Positions 14,018 through 25,193 are shown, numbered from the stretch's first letter. The stretch: 58,992 nucleotides of DNA from Gemmatimonadales bacterium (GCA_025927545.1 JAICLE010000009.1:1-58992), one strand, 5' to 3'. Notes: a model not told the origin generated them from the letters alone. Program-made: numbers and translations.

Positions 14018-16117
14018 ATGAGCTCGAACCGCCTCGCCGCCTCGTCGTCCGCCTACCTGCAATCCGCGGCTCACCAGCCGATCCACTGGTTCCCCTGGAG
14101 CGAAGAGGCCTTCGCGGCGGCCCACGTCGATGACCGGCCGGTGCTGCTCGACATCGGCGCGGTCTGGTGCCACTGGTGCCACGTCATGGACGGCGAGTCG
14201 TACGAGAACCCCGAGCTCGCCCGCTTCCTGAACGAGCACTTCATCTGCATCAAGGTGGACCGGGACGAGCGCCCCGACGTGGACGCGCGGTATCAGCGGG
14301 CGGTCCAGGCGCTCACCCGCCAGGGCGGCTGGCCGCTCACCGCGTTCCTCACGCCGGCGGGTGAGGTGTTCTACGGCGGCACCTACTTCCCGCCGGACGG
14401 GGCGTACGGCCGGCCGGGGTTCCGGACGGTGCTCGAGAGCGTGCTCGAGGCGTACCGCGCGCGCCGCGGGCAGGTGCAGTCGCAGGCGGACGCGATCCGC
14501 CGTGTCGTGGCCGACGATCTCGACGAGGCGGCGCCCGGGGAGGTGACGCCGCGGATACTCGACGCGGCGGTGGATCAGATGGCGCGGGTGTTCGATCCGG
14601 TGAACGGCGGCTTCGGCAGCAGCCCCAAGTTCCCCCATCCGGGCGCCATGACGTTCCTGCTCCACCGCTGGTTCGATCAGCCCGGCGACCGGACGCGCCG
14701 CATGCTCGACCGGACGCTCGAGGGCATGGCCCGCGGCGGTGTCTATGACCAGCTCGGCGGCGGGTTCCACCGCTACAGCGTGGACGCCGAGTGGATCGTG
14801 CCCCACTTCGAGAAGATGTCCTACGACAACTCCGAGCTGCTGAAGGCGTATCTGGACGCGCACGCGCTGTTCGGCACGGCGGAGTACGGGTCGGCGGCGC
14901 GCGGCATCGTGCGCTGGGTGCGGGAGGTGCTCGCGGACCCCGGTGGCGGCTACGGCGCGAGCCAGGACGCCGACGTGGGCCTCGACGACGACGGCGACTA
15001 CTTCACCTGGACCCGGGACGAGGCCGCGGCGGTGCTGACTCCGCCGGAGCTCGAGGTGGCCGCCGCGTACTACGACATCGGCACCGCCGGGGAGATGCAC
15101 CACAATCCCGCCAAGAACGTCCTGTTCGTCGCGGCCACGGTACCGGCGCTCGCGCTCCGGCTGGCGCGTCCCGAGGATGAGGTGCGCGCCACGCTCCGCC
15201 GCGGCCAGGCGAAGCTGCTCGCGGCCCGCGCGGCTCGGCCCGCGCCGTTCGTGGACCGCACCCGCTACACGAGCTGGAACGCCATGCTGGCCTCGGCGAT
15301 GCTCCGCGCGGGCGCCGTGCTGGGCGACGGCGACGCCCGGCGCCACGCGCTCCTGACCCTGGAACGGCTCCGGTCGGAGCGCGCGGCCGAGGACGCGGTG
15401 GCGCACACGCCGGGCGGGGTGAGCGGGTTGCTGGACGACCAGGTGCAGGTGGCGGCCGGGGCGCTCGATGCCGCCGAAGCCACGGGCGATGTGGCGTGGA
15501 TCGCCTGGGCCGAGCGGCTGATGGACCGGGTGTGGGCGGACTATTGGGACGAGGGCGGCGGGGGCGGCCTGTTCGATGCCGCCCGCGGACGGCGGGACGA
15601 GCTGGGCCTGCTGCCCGCGCGCGCCAAGCCGGTGCAGGACGCGCCGGCACCCTCGCCCAACGGCGTGGCGGGCATAGTCTGCGCGCGCCTGCACGAGCTC
15701 ACCGGCGATGCACGGTGGCGGGAGCGCGGCTTGGCGCTGGTGCGGGCGTTTGCCGGCCGGGCCGAGGCGCTCGGGCTGCACGCCGCCGCGTACCTGTTGG
15801 CGGTGGACTGGCAGCTCTCGCCCACCACGCACCTGGTGATCGTCGGCGAACCGGGCGATCCCGTAGCCGAGGCCATGCACGCCTGCGCGCTCCGCGCATT
15901 CATACCGCGGCGCGTGGTGCGGCGTATCATCCCCAGCCAGGCGGCGGCCGACACGCTCCCGCCGGCGATGGCGGGAATGGTGGCGGCGGGGAGGGCGCCC
16001 TCCGGGTATGCGTGCACGGGAATGAGCTGCCGCGCGCCGGCGGGAAGCGAAGAGGCGTGGCGAGCCGTTCTGGCGAGCCTGGCTCCCCCGGTGGGCGCGA
16101 GTGCTCCCGCCGGTTGA
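14018..16117 (+). CDS. Thioredoxin-domain protein of the YyaL/SSP411 (DUF255) family
   Basis: 699 residues. The N-terminal thioredoxin-like domain has the strong family signature SAAHQPIHWFPWSEEAF and the redox motif C51-H-W-C54 in GAVWCHWCHVMDGESYENP. It is followed by an (alpha/alpha)6 barrel like that of N-acylglucosamine epimerases (GGVYDQLGGGFHRYSVDAEW, VPHFEKMSYDNSELL). Eukaryotic homologues are SPATA20. The function is not established; a redox or nucleoside-linked role has been suggested. ATG 14018 has no Shine-Dalgarno, but TACCTT ends 6 bp before it, fitting a leaderless message. Confidence 0.92.
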   Translation: MSSNRLAASSSAYLQSAAHQPIHWFPWSEEAFAAAHVDDRPVLLDIGAVWCHWCHVMDGESYENPELARFLNEHFICIKVDRDERPDVDARYQRAVQALTRQGGWPLTAFLTPAGEVFYGGTYFPPDGAYGRPGFRTVLESVLEAYRARRGQVQSQADAIRRVVADDLDEAAPGEVTPRILDAAVDQMARVFDPVNGGFGSSPKFPHPGAMTFLLHRWFDQPGDRTRRMLDRTLEGMARGGVYDQLGGGFHRYSVDAEWIVPHFEKMSYDNSELLKAYLDAHALFGTAEYGSAARGIVRWVREVLADPGGGYGASQDADVGLDDDGDYFTWTRDEAAAVLTPPELEVAAAYYDIGTAGEMHHNPAKNVLFVAATVPALALRLARPEDEVRATLRRGQAKLLAARAARPAPFVDRTRYTSWNAMLASAMLRAGAVLGDGDARRHALLTLERLRSERAAEDAVAHTPGGVSGLLDDQVQVAAGALDAAEATGDVAWIAWAERLMDRVWADYWDEGGGGGLFDAARGRRDELGLLPARAKPVQDAPAPSPNGVAGIVCARLHELTGDARWRERGLALVRAFAGRAEALGLHAAAYLLAVDWQLSPTTHLVIVGEPGDPVAEAMHACALRAFIPRRVVRRIIPSQAAADTLPPAMAGMVAAGRAPSGYACTGMSCRAPAGSEEAWRAVLASLAPPVGASAPAG

Positions 16118-16172
16118 GCGCCGCATCACGCTGTTAGATTGACTGAGGCACCCACCCAGGAGAGACCTCCCC

Positions 16173-16622
16173 GTGGCCAAGACCGCGACCATCGAGACCA
16201 GCAAGGGCACCATCGTCGCCGACCTGTTCGACACCGAGGCGCCCAATACCGTAGCCAACTTCGAGAAGCTCGCCAACAGCGAGTTCTATGACGGCACCCG
16301 GTTCCACCGGGTCATCAACAACTTCATGATTCAGGGCGGGGACCCGCTCTCCAAGGACGCGAACAATCCCCGCGTCGGCACCGGCGGCCCCGGGTACCAC
16401 ATCAAGTGCGAGACCCATCTCAACACCCACAAGCACGAGGCGGGAACGCTCTCGATGGCGCACGCCGGGAAAGACACCGGTGGAAGCCAGTTCTTCATCT
16501 GCCACTCGCCCCAGCGGCACCTCGACGGGGTGCACACGGTGTTCGGCCAGGTGCGCCAGGGGATGGACGTGGTGAACGGCATCAAGCAGAACGACGTCGT
16601 CACCTCGATCCGGGTGGCCTGA
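16173..16622 (+). CDS. Cyclophilin-type peptidyl-prolyl cis-trans isomerase
   Basis: 149 residues, short single-domain cyclophilin. Catalytic-site motifs [42 protein letters not shown] and [11 protein letters not shown] are all present. It speeds proline isomerisation during folding; no signal peptide, so cytoplasmic. Start GTG 16173 follows AGGAGAG at good spacing. The stop TGA 16620-16622 abuts, in the same frame, the open frame of the next gene. Confidence 0.95.
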   Translation: MAKTATIETSKGTIVADLFDTEAPNTVANFEKLANSEFYDGTRFHRVINNFMIQGGDPLSKDANNPRVGTGGPGYHIKCETHLNTHKHEAGTLSMAHAGKDTGGSQFFICHSPQRHLDGVHTVFGQVRQGMDVVNGIKQNDVVTSIRVA

Positions 16623-17027
16623 CTGCATCTCGACTTTGCCATCGTCGCCGACTACGCCCTGATCGACCAGCAGGGCAAGCTGAGCGTGCTCGGCATGTTC
16701 CAGCACGTCTGGCTCACCAGCTTCCCGGCGGTCTGTCCCCGCACCCATCTGGTGCTCCGGGTGCGAGGGCGCCGCACCGAGATCGGCATCCACACCATTC
16801 GCATCCGCTTCGTGGACGAGAGCGGGGCGGAGCTGCTCGGCGGCGACGGCACGGTCCAGTTCGGCGAGCCGCCGGCCGGCATCGTGGACGTCGAGGCCGG
16901 CGCGGTCCTGGTCTTCGACATCCCGCTCCCCCGCCCCGGCACGTTCGCCTTCGAGATCTCGCTCGACGGCGAGCTCGCCACGAGGGTGCCGCTGACGGCG
17001 GGATATGCGCAAAACGGTGAGAGATAA
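16623..17027 (+). CDS. DUF6941-type small beta protein, probable CTG start
   Basis: 134 residues if read from CTG 16623; 113 if from the first conventional start, GTG 16686. The longer form begins with LDFAIVADYALIDQQGKLSVLGMF, which looks like the conserved N-terminus of a family of small bacterial proteins (DUF6941). GTG 16686 would delete that region. CTG follows the cyclophilin TGA with no gap, so ribosome re-initiation is the likely route. The rest is beta-rich (RVRGRRTEIGIHTIRIRFVDESG). Function unknown. Family memory is moderate; the protein-coding call is firmer. Confidence 0.65.
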   Translation: MHLDFAIVADYALIDQQGKLSVLGMFQHVWLTSFPAVCPRTHLVLRVRGRRTEIGIHTIRIRFVDESGAELLGGDGTVQFGEPPAGIVDVEAGAVLVFDIPLPRPGTFAFEISLDGELATRVPLTAGYAQNGER

Positions 17028-17141
17028 TGTCACGTGAGAGGTAAGAGGTGAGAGGCGAACGCAGACTCACCTCTCACCTCTCACCTCTTACCTCTCACCT
17101 CTTATCTCTCACCTCTTATCTCTCACCTCTTACCTCTTACC
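17017..17141 (+). repeat. Heptad repeat array with inverted copy (long hairpin)
   Basis: From 17066 to 17141 there are nearly eleven units of CTYAYCT (CTCACCT, CTTACCT, CTTATCT). From 17034 to 17054 there are three reverse-complement units (GTGAGAG, GTAAGAG, GTGAGAG), with a further GTGAGAG at 17017-17023. The 21 bases at 17034-17054 are perfectly complementary to 17078-17098. The array ends 5 bp before the HD gene start codon and so occupies its whole 5' leader. Confidence 0.85.
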
Positions 17142-17146
17142 GTCTC

Positions 17147-17722
17147 ATGACCCGCGACCACGCCCTCGCCCTCCTGCTCGAGTACACCGCCTCGGAGCCG
17201 CTGCGGCGGCACATGTATGCGGTCGAGGTGGCCATGCGCGCCATGGCGGAGCGGGCCGGGGAGGATGTGGAAGCGTGGGGCCTGGTGGGGTTGCTGCACG
17301 ACTTCGATTACGAGCGCTTCCCCAACGCGGCCCACTCGCCCACGGAGGAGCACCCGGCAGAGGGGGTGCGGATCCTGACCGCCTTGGGGCTGCCCGAGGC
17401 GAGCGGCCGCGCGATCCTCGGACACGCGAGCTACACGGGCGTCCCCCGCGACACGCCGATGGCGCGCGCGCTCTTCGCGGTGGATGAACTCTGCGGGTTC
17501 CTCGTGGCCTGTGCGCTGGTGCGGCCGTCCCGAAGCCTCGCCGACCTCGAGGTGCCGAGCGTCCGGAAGAAGCTCAAGGACAAGGCATTCGCCCGCGGCG
17601 TCAGCCGGGAGGACGTGATTCAGGGCGCGGCCGAGCTGGGCGTGCCGCTGGAGGAGCACATCGCGTTCGTGCTCGGCGCCCTCCGGCCGCACGAGCGCCT
17701 CCTCGGCCTCGGCGCCGCATGA
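17147..17722 (+). CDS. HD-domain protein
   Basis: 191 residues. The metal-binding HD pair is in GLLHDFDYERFP, with the first His probably in RRHMYAVEVAM; the later GHASYTGVPRD and FAVDELCGFL complete the usual HD metal-site pattern. Such proteins are often phosphohydrolases; this short cytoplasmic form resembles the HDIG-type hydrolases. No Shine-Dalgarno is seen because the leader is the pyrimidine heptad array. Its ATGA stop/start overlaps the cardiolipin synthase-like gene, so the two are co-translated. Confidence 0.82.
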   Translation: MTRDHALALLLEYTASEPLRRHMYAVEVAMRAMAERAGEDVEAWGLVGLLHDFDYERFPNAAHSPTEEHPAEGVRILTALGLPEASGRAILGHASYTGVPRDTPMARALFAVDELCGFLVACALVRPSRSLADLEVPSVRKKLKDKAFARGVSREDVIQGAAELGVPLEEHIAFVLGALRPHERLLGLGAA

Positions 17723-19131
17723 CCGGAGGATCGGCCGGCCCGCTCGTGGTCAGCGCCGAGCAGACAGTCACCAGCGCGATCAACCGCGCGGCCGGCGGCC
17801 GGCCGATCCCGGGCAACGCGGTCCGGCTGCTCATCGACGGGCCCGACGCCTACCAGGCCATGCTCGAAGCCATTGCCGGCGCCACCAGATGGATTCACTT
17901 CGAGAACTACATCATCCGCTCCGACGCGGCCGGGTGGCGCTTCGCCGATGCGCTGGCGGCGCGAGCCCGCGAAGGGGTCCACGTGCGCGTGCTCTACGAC
18001 GGGCTGGGGTCGCTCGCGACCAAACGGGCGTACTGGCGGGCTTTGCGCGAGGCCGGCGTCGAGGTGCGACCGTTCCGGCCGCTCTCGCCCGTGGACCTGG
18101 TCTCGAACTTCTCCCGCAACCACCGGAAACTGGTCGTCGCCGACGGATCGCGTGCGGTGATGGGCGGCCTCTGCATCGGCTGCGAGTGGACGGGCGAGGA
18201 CGACGCGGGGGGACATCCCTGGCGCGATACCGCGGTCGAGATCGCCGGACCGGCGGCGGCCGTGCTGGACCAGGCTTTCGGCCGGACCTGGGCCGTGGCC
18301 GGCGGGACGCTGCCGGAGGGTGATGTCGCCGGCCGAGTCACCCCGCAGGGTGACGCGGAGGTGCGGGTCATCGGGGGGGAGCCGGGCCGCGAGCGGGCCT
18401 ACCGCGTCATCGAGCTGCTCGCGGCCGGGAGCATCAGCCGGCTGTGGATCACCGACGCGTATCTCGTCGCGCCGCCGCGCCTCTTCCAGGCGCTGCGTGA
18501 CGCCGCGCGCGACGGAGTGGACGTCAGGCTGCTTGTTCCAGGGTCGAGCGACCTGCCGCTGGTCCGGAACCTCTCCCGCATCGGCTACCGTGACCTGCTC
18601 CGGAGCGGCGTGCGAATATTCGAATGGGAGGGCCCGATGCTGCACGCCAAATCGCTGGTGGCGGACGGTCGCTGGACCCGCGTCGGGTCGAGCAACCTGA
18701 ACCCGTCCAGCCTGGTGGGCAACTGGGAGCTCGACGTGCTGATCGAGGACCAGGCTATGGCGGACGCGATGGAGCGGCAGTTCCGGCTCGACGTGGCCCG
18801 AAGCCGGGAGGTGGTTCGCCGCCCGGTGCGCGGGCCGCACCGGATCAGCGCGGCGCTTCCCACGGTGCTCTGGCGCGAAGACCCCGAAGTCGCCGAGGCG
18901 GCCCACCGCCCCACCCGCCGGGAGCGCCGCCGGTGCGCCGGGCTCGCCGTCCGGACGCTGATCGCGAGCGCCCGACGCTCGATCTTCCTGCCCCTCAGCG
19001 CGGTGCTCGTCTCGCTCGGCGTGCTTTTCTTCGCCCTGCCGACGATCACGGCGTACGTCTTCGGTGCGCTGTGCGGCTGGCTGGCGCTGAGTGCCTGGCG
19101 CGAGGCGTTCCGGCGGCGGGCGGACCGGTGA
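17719..19131 (+). CDS. cls: Phospholipase D-like cardiolipin synthase
   Basis: 470 residues with two HxK(x)4D motifs: His135/Lys137/Asp142 (NHRKLVVADG) and His309/Lys311/Asp316 (LHAKSLVADG), each followed by a Gly/Ser stretch. WIHFENYIIRSD is a standard cardiolipin synthase element. The family joins two phosphatidylglycerols or uses phosphatidylethanolamine. Unlike E. coli ClsA there is no N-terminal membrane anchor; instead a hydrophobic segment lies near the C-terminus (LPLSAVLVSLGVLFFALPTITAYVFGALCGWLAL, about 420-455). It overlaps the HD gene by 4 bp. Confidence 0.88.
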   Translation: MTGGSAGPLVVSAEQTVTSAINRAAGGRPIPGNAVRLLIDGPDAYQAMLEAIAGATRWIHFENYIIRSDAAGWRFADALAARAREGVHVRVLYDGLGSLATKRAYWRALREAGVEVRPFRPLSPVDLVSNFSRNHRKLVVADGSRAVMGGLCIGCEWTGEDDAGGHPWRDTAVEIAGPAAAVLDQAFGRTWAVAGGTLPEGDVAGRVTPQGDAEVRVIGGEPGRERAYRVIELLAAGSISRLWITDAYLVAPPRLFQALRDAARDGVDVRLLVPGSSDLPLVRNLSRIGYRDLLRSGVRIFEWEGPMLHAKSLVADGRWTRVGSSNLNPSSLVGNWELDVLIEDQAMADAMERQFRLDVARSREVVRRPVRGPHRISAALPTVLWREDPEVAEAAHRPTRRERRRCAGLAVRTLIASARRSIFLPLSAVLVSLGVLFFALPTITAYVFGALCGWLALSAWREAFRRRADR

Positions 19132-19246
19132 GTCCGCGGCGTCCTGCCTGCGACCAAGCCCTGCCGCCGCGAATCTGACGATGATGCCGTCCCGCACTAT
19201 CTTTCGGCGCTACCCTGTTCGGCATCGGCCCCGTCCCCGGGATCGC

Positions 19247-20545
19247 ATGAACCGCGTGCCTCTGCTCGTGCTGGCGTCTGCCCTGACCTGCTCTCCGCTG
19301 CTGGCGCAGGGACGGACCGTCACTCTGGCGGAGGCAATCCGGCTGGCCGAGCAGACCCAGCCGGGGGTGGTCCAGGCGCGCGCCGGCGTCACCACCGCGG
19401 CCGCCCAGCGCCGGAACGCCTGGGGCGCCTTCCTCCCCTCGGTGACGGCCGGCTCGTCGGCCAGCGAATTCTTCTCCGAGGGGGCCAACCGGATCGATCC
19501 GCTCACCGGCCTGCTCACGTCGGGCAACTCGAGCAACCGGAGTCTCACCACGTCGCTGAGCGCGAGCGTCGACCTCTTCACCGGCTTCCGCCGGGGCGCC
19601 GAGCTCCAGGCGGCGCGCGCCGGCGAGGACCAGGCCGGCGCCAGCCTGGTGGACGCCCGGTTCCAGCAGGCCCTCACCACCACGAACCAGTTCTTCGACG
19701 CGCTCGCCGCCGCGCAGCTCGTGGGCGTGCGCGAGGCCAGTGTCCGGCGCGCGGAGGAGCAGCTCAAGGTGTCCATCGCGAAGCTCCAGGCCGGCTCGGC
19801 TACGCGGTCGGACTCGCTGCGCTCGCTCGTCACCCTGGGAAATACCCGTCTCGACCTGATCCAGTCGCGGACCGACCTGGCCACGGCCGAGGCGGGTCTC
19901 GCACGACTGGTCGGCGAGGTGGGCCGGGTCCAGGCGGCGGACGACTCGAGCTTTCACCGGATGGTCGCCGCCGTCGATACGCAGGCGCTCCGCAGCGAGG
20001 CCGAAGCGCGGTCCCCGCGGATTCAAAGCGCGGTGGCCAGCGCGCGCGCCGCCAGCGCCGACATCCGCGCGGCTCGCTCGGCCTACTGGCCCAGCCTCAC
20101 GCTCGGCGCCAATACCGGCTGGAACGCGAGCCGCGCCAACGACTATACGTTCTTCAACCAGCGGCAGGTCAGCCTCCAGTTGAGCTGGAATCTGTTCAAC
20201 CGGTTCGACCGCGAGCTCGCGATCACCCAGCGGGAGGCGAGCTACGAATTCGCCCAGGCCACCGCCGAGGACGAGCGGCGCGCGGTGCAGGCGGAGCTCA
20301 CCCAGCGGCTGGCCGAGCTCGATGCGGCGCGGTCCAAGATCGAGATCACCCAGACCAGCGTCGTGGCCGCCACCGAAGACTTGCGGGTGCAGCAGGAGCG
20401 CTACCGGCTGGGCGCCTCGACCATCGTGGACGTGCTGACCTCCCAGGAAGCCCTCGATCAGGCAGAGGTGAACGTCGTGACCGCCCGGTTCGACTACCTG
20501 CGGGCCAGGGCGCAGATCGAAGCGCTCATCGGACGCACGCTGTGA
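19247..20545 (+). CDS. TolC-family outer membrane efflux protein
   Basis: 432 residues. A signal peptide ([18 protein letters not shown]) precedes two OEP repeats: [22 protein letters not shown], and long coiled-coil helices rich in Ala, Gln and Arg ([37 protein letters not shown]). It would form the outer membrane channel of the tripartite exporter encoded by the next three genes. Start ATG 19247 is chosen because the signal peptide begins there. Its stop overlaps the ATPase start by 4 bp. Confidence 0.92.
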   Translation: MNRVPLLVLASALTCSPLLAQGRTVTLAEAIRLAEQTQPGVVQARAGVTTAAAQRRNAWGAFLPSVTAGSSASEFFSEGANRIDPLTGLLTSGNSSNRSLTTSLSASVDLFTGFRRGAELQAARAGEDQAGASLVDARFQQALTTTNQFFDALAAAQLVGVREASVRRAEEQLKVSIAKLQAGSATRSDSLRSLVTLGNTRLDLIQSRTDLATAEAGLARLVGEVGRVQAADDSSFHRMVAAVDTQALRSEAEARSPRIQSAVASARAASADIRAARSAYWPSLTLGANTGWNASRANDYTFFNQRQVSLQLSWNLFNRFDRELAITQREASYEFAQATAEDERRAVQAELTQRLAELDAARSKIEITQTSVVAATEDLRVQQERYRLGASTIVDVLTSQEALDQAEVNVVTARFDYLRARAQIEALIGRTL

Positions 20546-21297
20546 CGGCGAGCCTGGGCGACACAGCCGAGCGGATGGCCGCGCTGCCGCCGGACATCCC
20601 GGCGGACGCCGTCATCGTCACCCGGAACCTCCAGCGGGAGTACGACATGGGGGGCGAGGTGGTGCACGCACTGGCCGGCGTGGACCTGGTGATCCGGAAG
20701 AACGAATTCGTGGCCATCATGGGCCCATCGGGCTCGGGCAAGTCCACCCTGATGAACCTGATCGGCTGCCTCGACAGCCCGAGCGGTGGCGAGTACTGGC
20801 TGAATGGCCATCGCGTCTCCGAGCTGGGTGACGACGAGCTGGCGCGGATCCGCAACAAGGAGATCGGGTTCGTCTTCCAGACGTTCAACCTGCTGCCGCG
20901 GGCCACCGCGCTTCACAACGTGGAGCTGCCGCTGGTCTACGCGGGGCTGGGCTCGAAGGAGCGGCGCACCCTCGCCATGGAGGCGCTCACCCGGGTGGGG
21001 CTCGGCGACCGGGTGCAGCACCGGCCCAATGAGCTCTCGGGCGGCCAGCGGCAGCGCGTGGCGATCGCCCGCGCGCTGGTGAACCGGCCGAGCATCCTGC
21101 TGGCCGACGAGCCGACCGGCAACCTCGACAGCGCCACGAGCGAAGAGATCATGGCCCTGTTCGAGGCACTCTATCAGGATGGCCAGACCATCGTCCTGGT
21201 CACTCACGAGCCCGACATCGCCGCCCACGCACGCCGGCAGATCCACCTCCTCGATGGACGGGTCGAGCGGGACTTCGCGACGGAGGGCAGAAAGTGA
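20542..21297 (+). CDS. MacB-type ABC transporter ATPase
   Basis: 251 residues. Walker [10 protein letters not shown] (61-69), Q-loop [10 protein letters not shown], signature [15 protein letters not shown], Walker [14 protein letters not shown] and H-loop LVTHEPD are all intact. [20 protein letters not shown] is typical of the LolD/MacB branch, which powers periplasm-to-outside export through mechanotransmission. GTG start overlaps the TolC-like gene, and its own end overlaps the adaptor gene by 4 bp. An N-terminal extension of about 25 residues precedes the usual start of this family. Confidence 0.94.
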   Translation: MTASLGDTAERMAALPPDIPADAVIVTRNLQREYDMGGEVVHALAGVDLVIRKNEFVAIMGPSGSGKSTLMNLIGCLDSPSGGEYWLNGHRVSELGDDELARIRNKEIGFVFQTFNLLPRATALHNVELPLVYAGLGSKERRTLAMEALTRVGLGDRVQHRPNELSGGQRQRVAIARALVNRPSILLADEPTGNLDSATSEEIMALFEALYQDGQTIVLVTHEPDIAAHARRQIHLLDGRVERDFATEGRK

Positions 21298-22655
21298 AGC
21301 CGCCGACGCCCGTCGCCGTCGAGCTGGGGCTGACGCTGCTGGTACTGCTCGCCCCGGCATGCAAGAAGGAAGCGCCCCAGATCGTCTACCGGGCCGTGCC
21401 GGTGGAGCGGCGGGACATCGTAGTCACCGCCCAGGCCGCCGGCGCCATTGAGCCGGACACGACGGTGGAGGTGAAGTCCAAGGCATCGGGCGAGATCCTG
21501 GAGCTCGACGCCGAGACCGGCCAGCACGTCCAGCGGGGCGCGCGCCTGGTGCGCATCGACCCGCGGAACGCCCGCAACGCGCTGGCGCAGGCCCAGGCCG
21601 ATCTCGACGTCGCCCAGGCGCAGCTCACCAACGCCACCAGCCAGAAGCGCCGGGCCGACGAGCTGTTCAAGTCGCAGTCGATCACCGAGCAGGAGCATGA
21701 GCAGGCGCTGCTCGACTATGCCAACGCGAGCGCGGCCGTGGTCCGGGCAAAGGTATCGGTGGACAATGCCCGCATTCAGCTCGAGGACACCGATGTTCGC
21801 GCACCGGTGACCGGCACGATCATCGAGAAGGACGTGGAGCGCGGCACGGTGATCGCCTCCGCCACGTCCAATGTGAGCGGTGGCACTACGCTGCTCAAGA
21901 TGGCCAACCTCAATCTGGTGCAGGTCCGCACGCTGGTGGACGAGACCGACATCGGAAAGGTGCAGCCCGGGCAGGAGGCGACGATCACGGTGGACGCCTA
22001 TCCCAATCGCACCTTCGAGGGAACGGTGCTCAAGATCGAGCCCCAGGCACAGACGGAGCAGAACGTGACCGTCTTCCCGGTGCAGGTCCGGATCCAGAAC
22101 CAGGAAGGCCTTCTCCGGCCCGGGATGAACACCGAGGTCGAGATCCACGTCGGCAGCCGGCTGCAGGTACCCGCCGTCCCGAACGAGGCGCTTCGAACGC
22201 CGCGCGACGTGGCCTCGGCGGCGCAGGTGCTGGGACTCTCGCCCGAGGCGGTCCAGCAGGAGCTGGCGGCCACCGCGCAGCCCTCGGCCAGCTCCGCCGG
22301 GGCGACGCCGCGCGCCACCGACGGCCAGCCCTCCGCGCGCGGCGACAGCACCCGGTCGCGCAGGGCCGGCCGGGGCCGCGCGACACGGGGCACCGACGCC
22401 GGCGGCGGCCGCTACATCGTGTTCGCCAAGCGAAACGGACAGCCTACACCCGTCTGGATCCGGACCGGGCTCACCGACCTCGACTACAGCGAGGTGCTGC
22501 AGGGACTCCAGGTCGGCGACTCGGTGTACGTGCTGCCGAGCGCGAGCCTGGTGCAGTCGCAGCAGGACATGCAGCAGCGGATGAACCGTGTCACCGGAGG
22601 GGGCGCGGTGCCCGGAATGCGCCAGCAGACGGGCGCGACGACGCCGGGCCGATAG
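21294..22655 (+). CDS. Periplasmic adaptor (MacA/HlyD-type) of the tripartite exporter
   Basis: 453 residues. An N-terminal membrane or lipid anchor ([10 protein letters not shown]) leads to a lipoyl half-motif ([24 protein letters not shown]) and a coiled-coil hairpin (about 85-150). A second lipoyl half ([23 protein letters not shown]) and a beta-barrel domain follow. An Ala/Ser/Arg-rich low-complexity stretch (about 325-370) is inserted before the membrane-proximal domain, longer than usual. GTG start overlaps the ATPase stop. It would bridge the permease to the TolC-like channel. Confidence 0.92.
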   Translation: MKPPTPVAVELGLTLLVLLAPACKKEAPQIVYRAVPVERRDIVVTAQAAGAIEPDTTVEVKSKASGEILELDAETGQHVQRGARLVRIDPRNARNALAQAQADLDVAQAQLTNATSQKRRADELFKSQSITEQEHEQALLDYANASAAVVRAKVSVDNARIQLEDTDVRAPVTGTIIEKDVERGTVIASATSNVSGGTTLLKMANLNLVQVRTLVDETDIGKVQPGQEATITVDAYPNRTFEGTVLKIEPQAQTEQNVTVFPVQVRIQNQEGLLRPGMNTEVEIHVGSRLQVPAVPNEALRTPRDVASAAQVLGLSPEAVQQELAATAQPSASSAGATPRATDGQPSARGDSTRSRRAGRGRATRGTDAGGGRYIVFAKRNGQPTPVWIRTGLTDLDYSEVLQGLQVGDSVYVLPSASLVQSQQDMQQRMNRVTGGGAVPGMRQQTGATTPGR

Positions 22656-22657
22656 CC

Positions 22658-23872
<1,215 letters not shown>

Positions 23873-23885
23873 CCGGCGGGCACTG

Positions 23886-25193
23886 GTGCGCGCGGCCGAT
23901 GCCCTGGTGGTCGGCGCGGGGCTCGCCGGGCTCGCCGCGGCGGAGCGGCTGGCGGCCGCGGGCCGGCGCGTCGTAATCGTCGAGGCACGGGACCGGACCG
24001 GCGGCCGCATTCACACCGTGGAACGCCCCGGCCCGGACCCGCCGGTCGAGCTGGGCGCCGAGTTCGTCCATGGGCACTCGGCCGAGCTGCTCGAGCTGAT
24101 CCGCGCCGCCGATCTCACCCTCGAGGATGTGCCCGAGCGGCACCAGCCGGGCCCCGGCGTAGCTGGGTGGCCGCACCCCGACCCGCGGGCGTTGCTCGCC
24201 CGACTGCTCCGGCGCCCGAGCGAGGCACTCCCGGACCGTCCAGTGGCAGAGCTGCTTCGCGAGCTGCCGGGCGAGCTCGGCCGCTCCGGCGACCTCGAGG
24301 CGGTGGCCGGCTATCTCCAGGGATTCCATGCTGCCGACCTTGCGCTTCTGGGCACCCGCGCCCTGGCCGAGAACGAGGCCGCCGAAGACGCGGAAGGCGA
24401 CGAGCCGCACCGGCTGCGCGAGGGCTACGGCGCGCTCGTCCGGTGGCTGGTGGACCGGCTCGACCCGGGTCTCGTCGAGATCCGGCTCCGGACCGTGGTG
24501 AGGGCGGTGCGCTGGCGTGAGGGCGAGGTGCGGCTCGAAGTCCGCCCGCCCGATGGTGCGACGAGCGACATCGTGGCGCCCCGCGCCATCCTGACGCTCC
24601 CGCTGCCGATGCTCCGGCGCCCGCCCGACGATCCCGGCGCGGTGCCGGTGGATCCCGCGCCGGCCGGCTGGCCGGCGGCGCTCGCGGCACTCCACAGGGG
24701 GGCGGCGGAGCGGATCGTCCTCCGCTTCGACGAGCGCTGGTGGATGTCCGGCCCGGGGGCCAACCCCGGCTTCGTGCATGGCACCAGCGAACCGTTTCCG
24801 GTCTGGTGGACCTCGCTTCCTTCGCTGGCGCCGGTGCTGACCGGCTGGACCGGCGGTCCGCGCGCGGCGGCCCTTGCCGGCCATGGCATGGAGACCGTCC
24901 TGCGGGCGGCACTCGAATCGCTCGCCTCCGTGTTCGCCCGCGACGCGGCGGGGCTGCGCTCGCTGCTCCGTTCAGCGGACCGGCATGACTGGACCGCCGA
25001 TCCGTTCTCGGGCGGCGCCTACAGCTATGGCGGCGTGGGCGCGATCGAAGCGCGCGCCGCCCTCGCGCGCCCCGTCGCCGGCACCCTGTTCCTGGCCGGT
25101 GAGGCCGTCGCCGAGCGGGGCCGGAACGGCACGGTGCATGGCGCGCTCGCGTCCGGACGGGAGGCGGCGGCCAGGCTGCTGGGCCAGGAGTAA
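23886..25193 (+). CDS. Flavin amine oxidase / monoamine oxidase-like protein
   Basis: 435 residues from GTG 23886. Dinucleotide-binding motif ALVVGAGLAGLAAAERLAAAG, then VIVEARDRTGGRIHT and GAEFVHG, all diagnostic of FAD amine oxidases and related carotenoid or protoporphyrinogen enzymes. The C-terminal FAD motif is LFLAGEAVAERGRNGTVHGALASG. It would oxidise an amine with oxygen. Substrate unknown. The start lies 13 bp after the permease stop, so it may share that transcript, though its function looks unrelated. Confidence 0.88.
   Translation: MRAADALVVGAGLAGLAAAERLAAAGRRVVIVEARDRTGGRIHTVERPGPDPPVELGAEFVHGHSAELLELIRAADLTLEDVPERHQPGPGVAGWPHPDPRALLARLLRRPSEALPDRPVAELLRELPGELGRSGDLEAVAGYLQGFHAADLALLGTRALAENEAAEDAEGDEPHRLREGYGALVRWLVDRLDPGLVEIRLRTVVRAVRWREGEVRLEVRPPDGATSDIVAPRAILTLPLPMLRRPPDDPGAVPVDPAPAGWPAALAALHRGAAERIVLRFDERWWMSGPGANPGFVHGTSEPFPVWWTSLPSLAPVLTGWTGGPRAAALAGHGMETVLRAALESLASVFARDAAGLRSLLRSADRHDWTADPFSGGAYSYGGVGAIEARAALARPVAGTLFLAGEAVAERGRNGTVHGALASGREAAARLLGQE

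Noticed and set aside
13928-16276. Very long open frame (782 codons) on the minus strand opposite the YyaL-type gene
   Set aside because: Composition is Arg/Gly/His-rich without motifs and it mirrors the well-supported gene on the plus strand; long antisense frames are expected at this GC content.
16620-16622. Selenocysteine reading of the TGA between cyclophilin and the DUF6941-like protein
   Set aside because: The cyclophilin is complete at this point, no redox motif surrounds the TGA and I see no SECIS-like hairpin after it.
17017-17141. Possible CRISPR array
   Set aside because: Units are contiguous 7-mers with no spacers and there is no cas gene.
17048-17146. In-frame upstream extension of the HD gene through the heptad array, encoding LTSHLSPLTSHL-like repeats
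   Set aside because: The peptide is only the translation of the DNA repeat; the HD family start matches ATG 17147.
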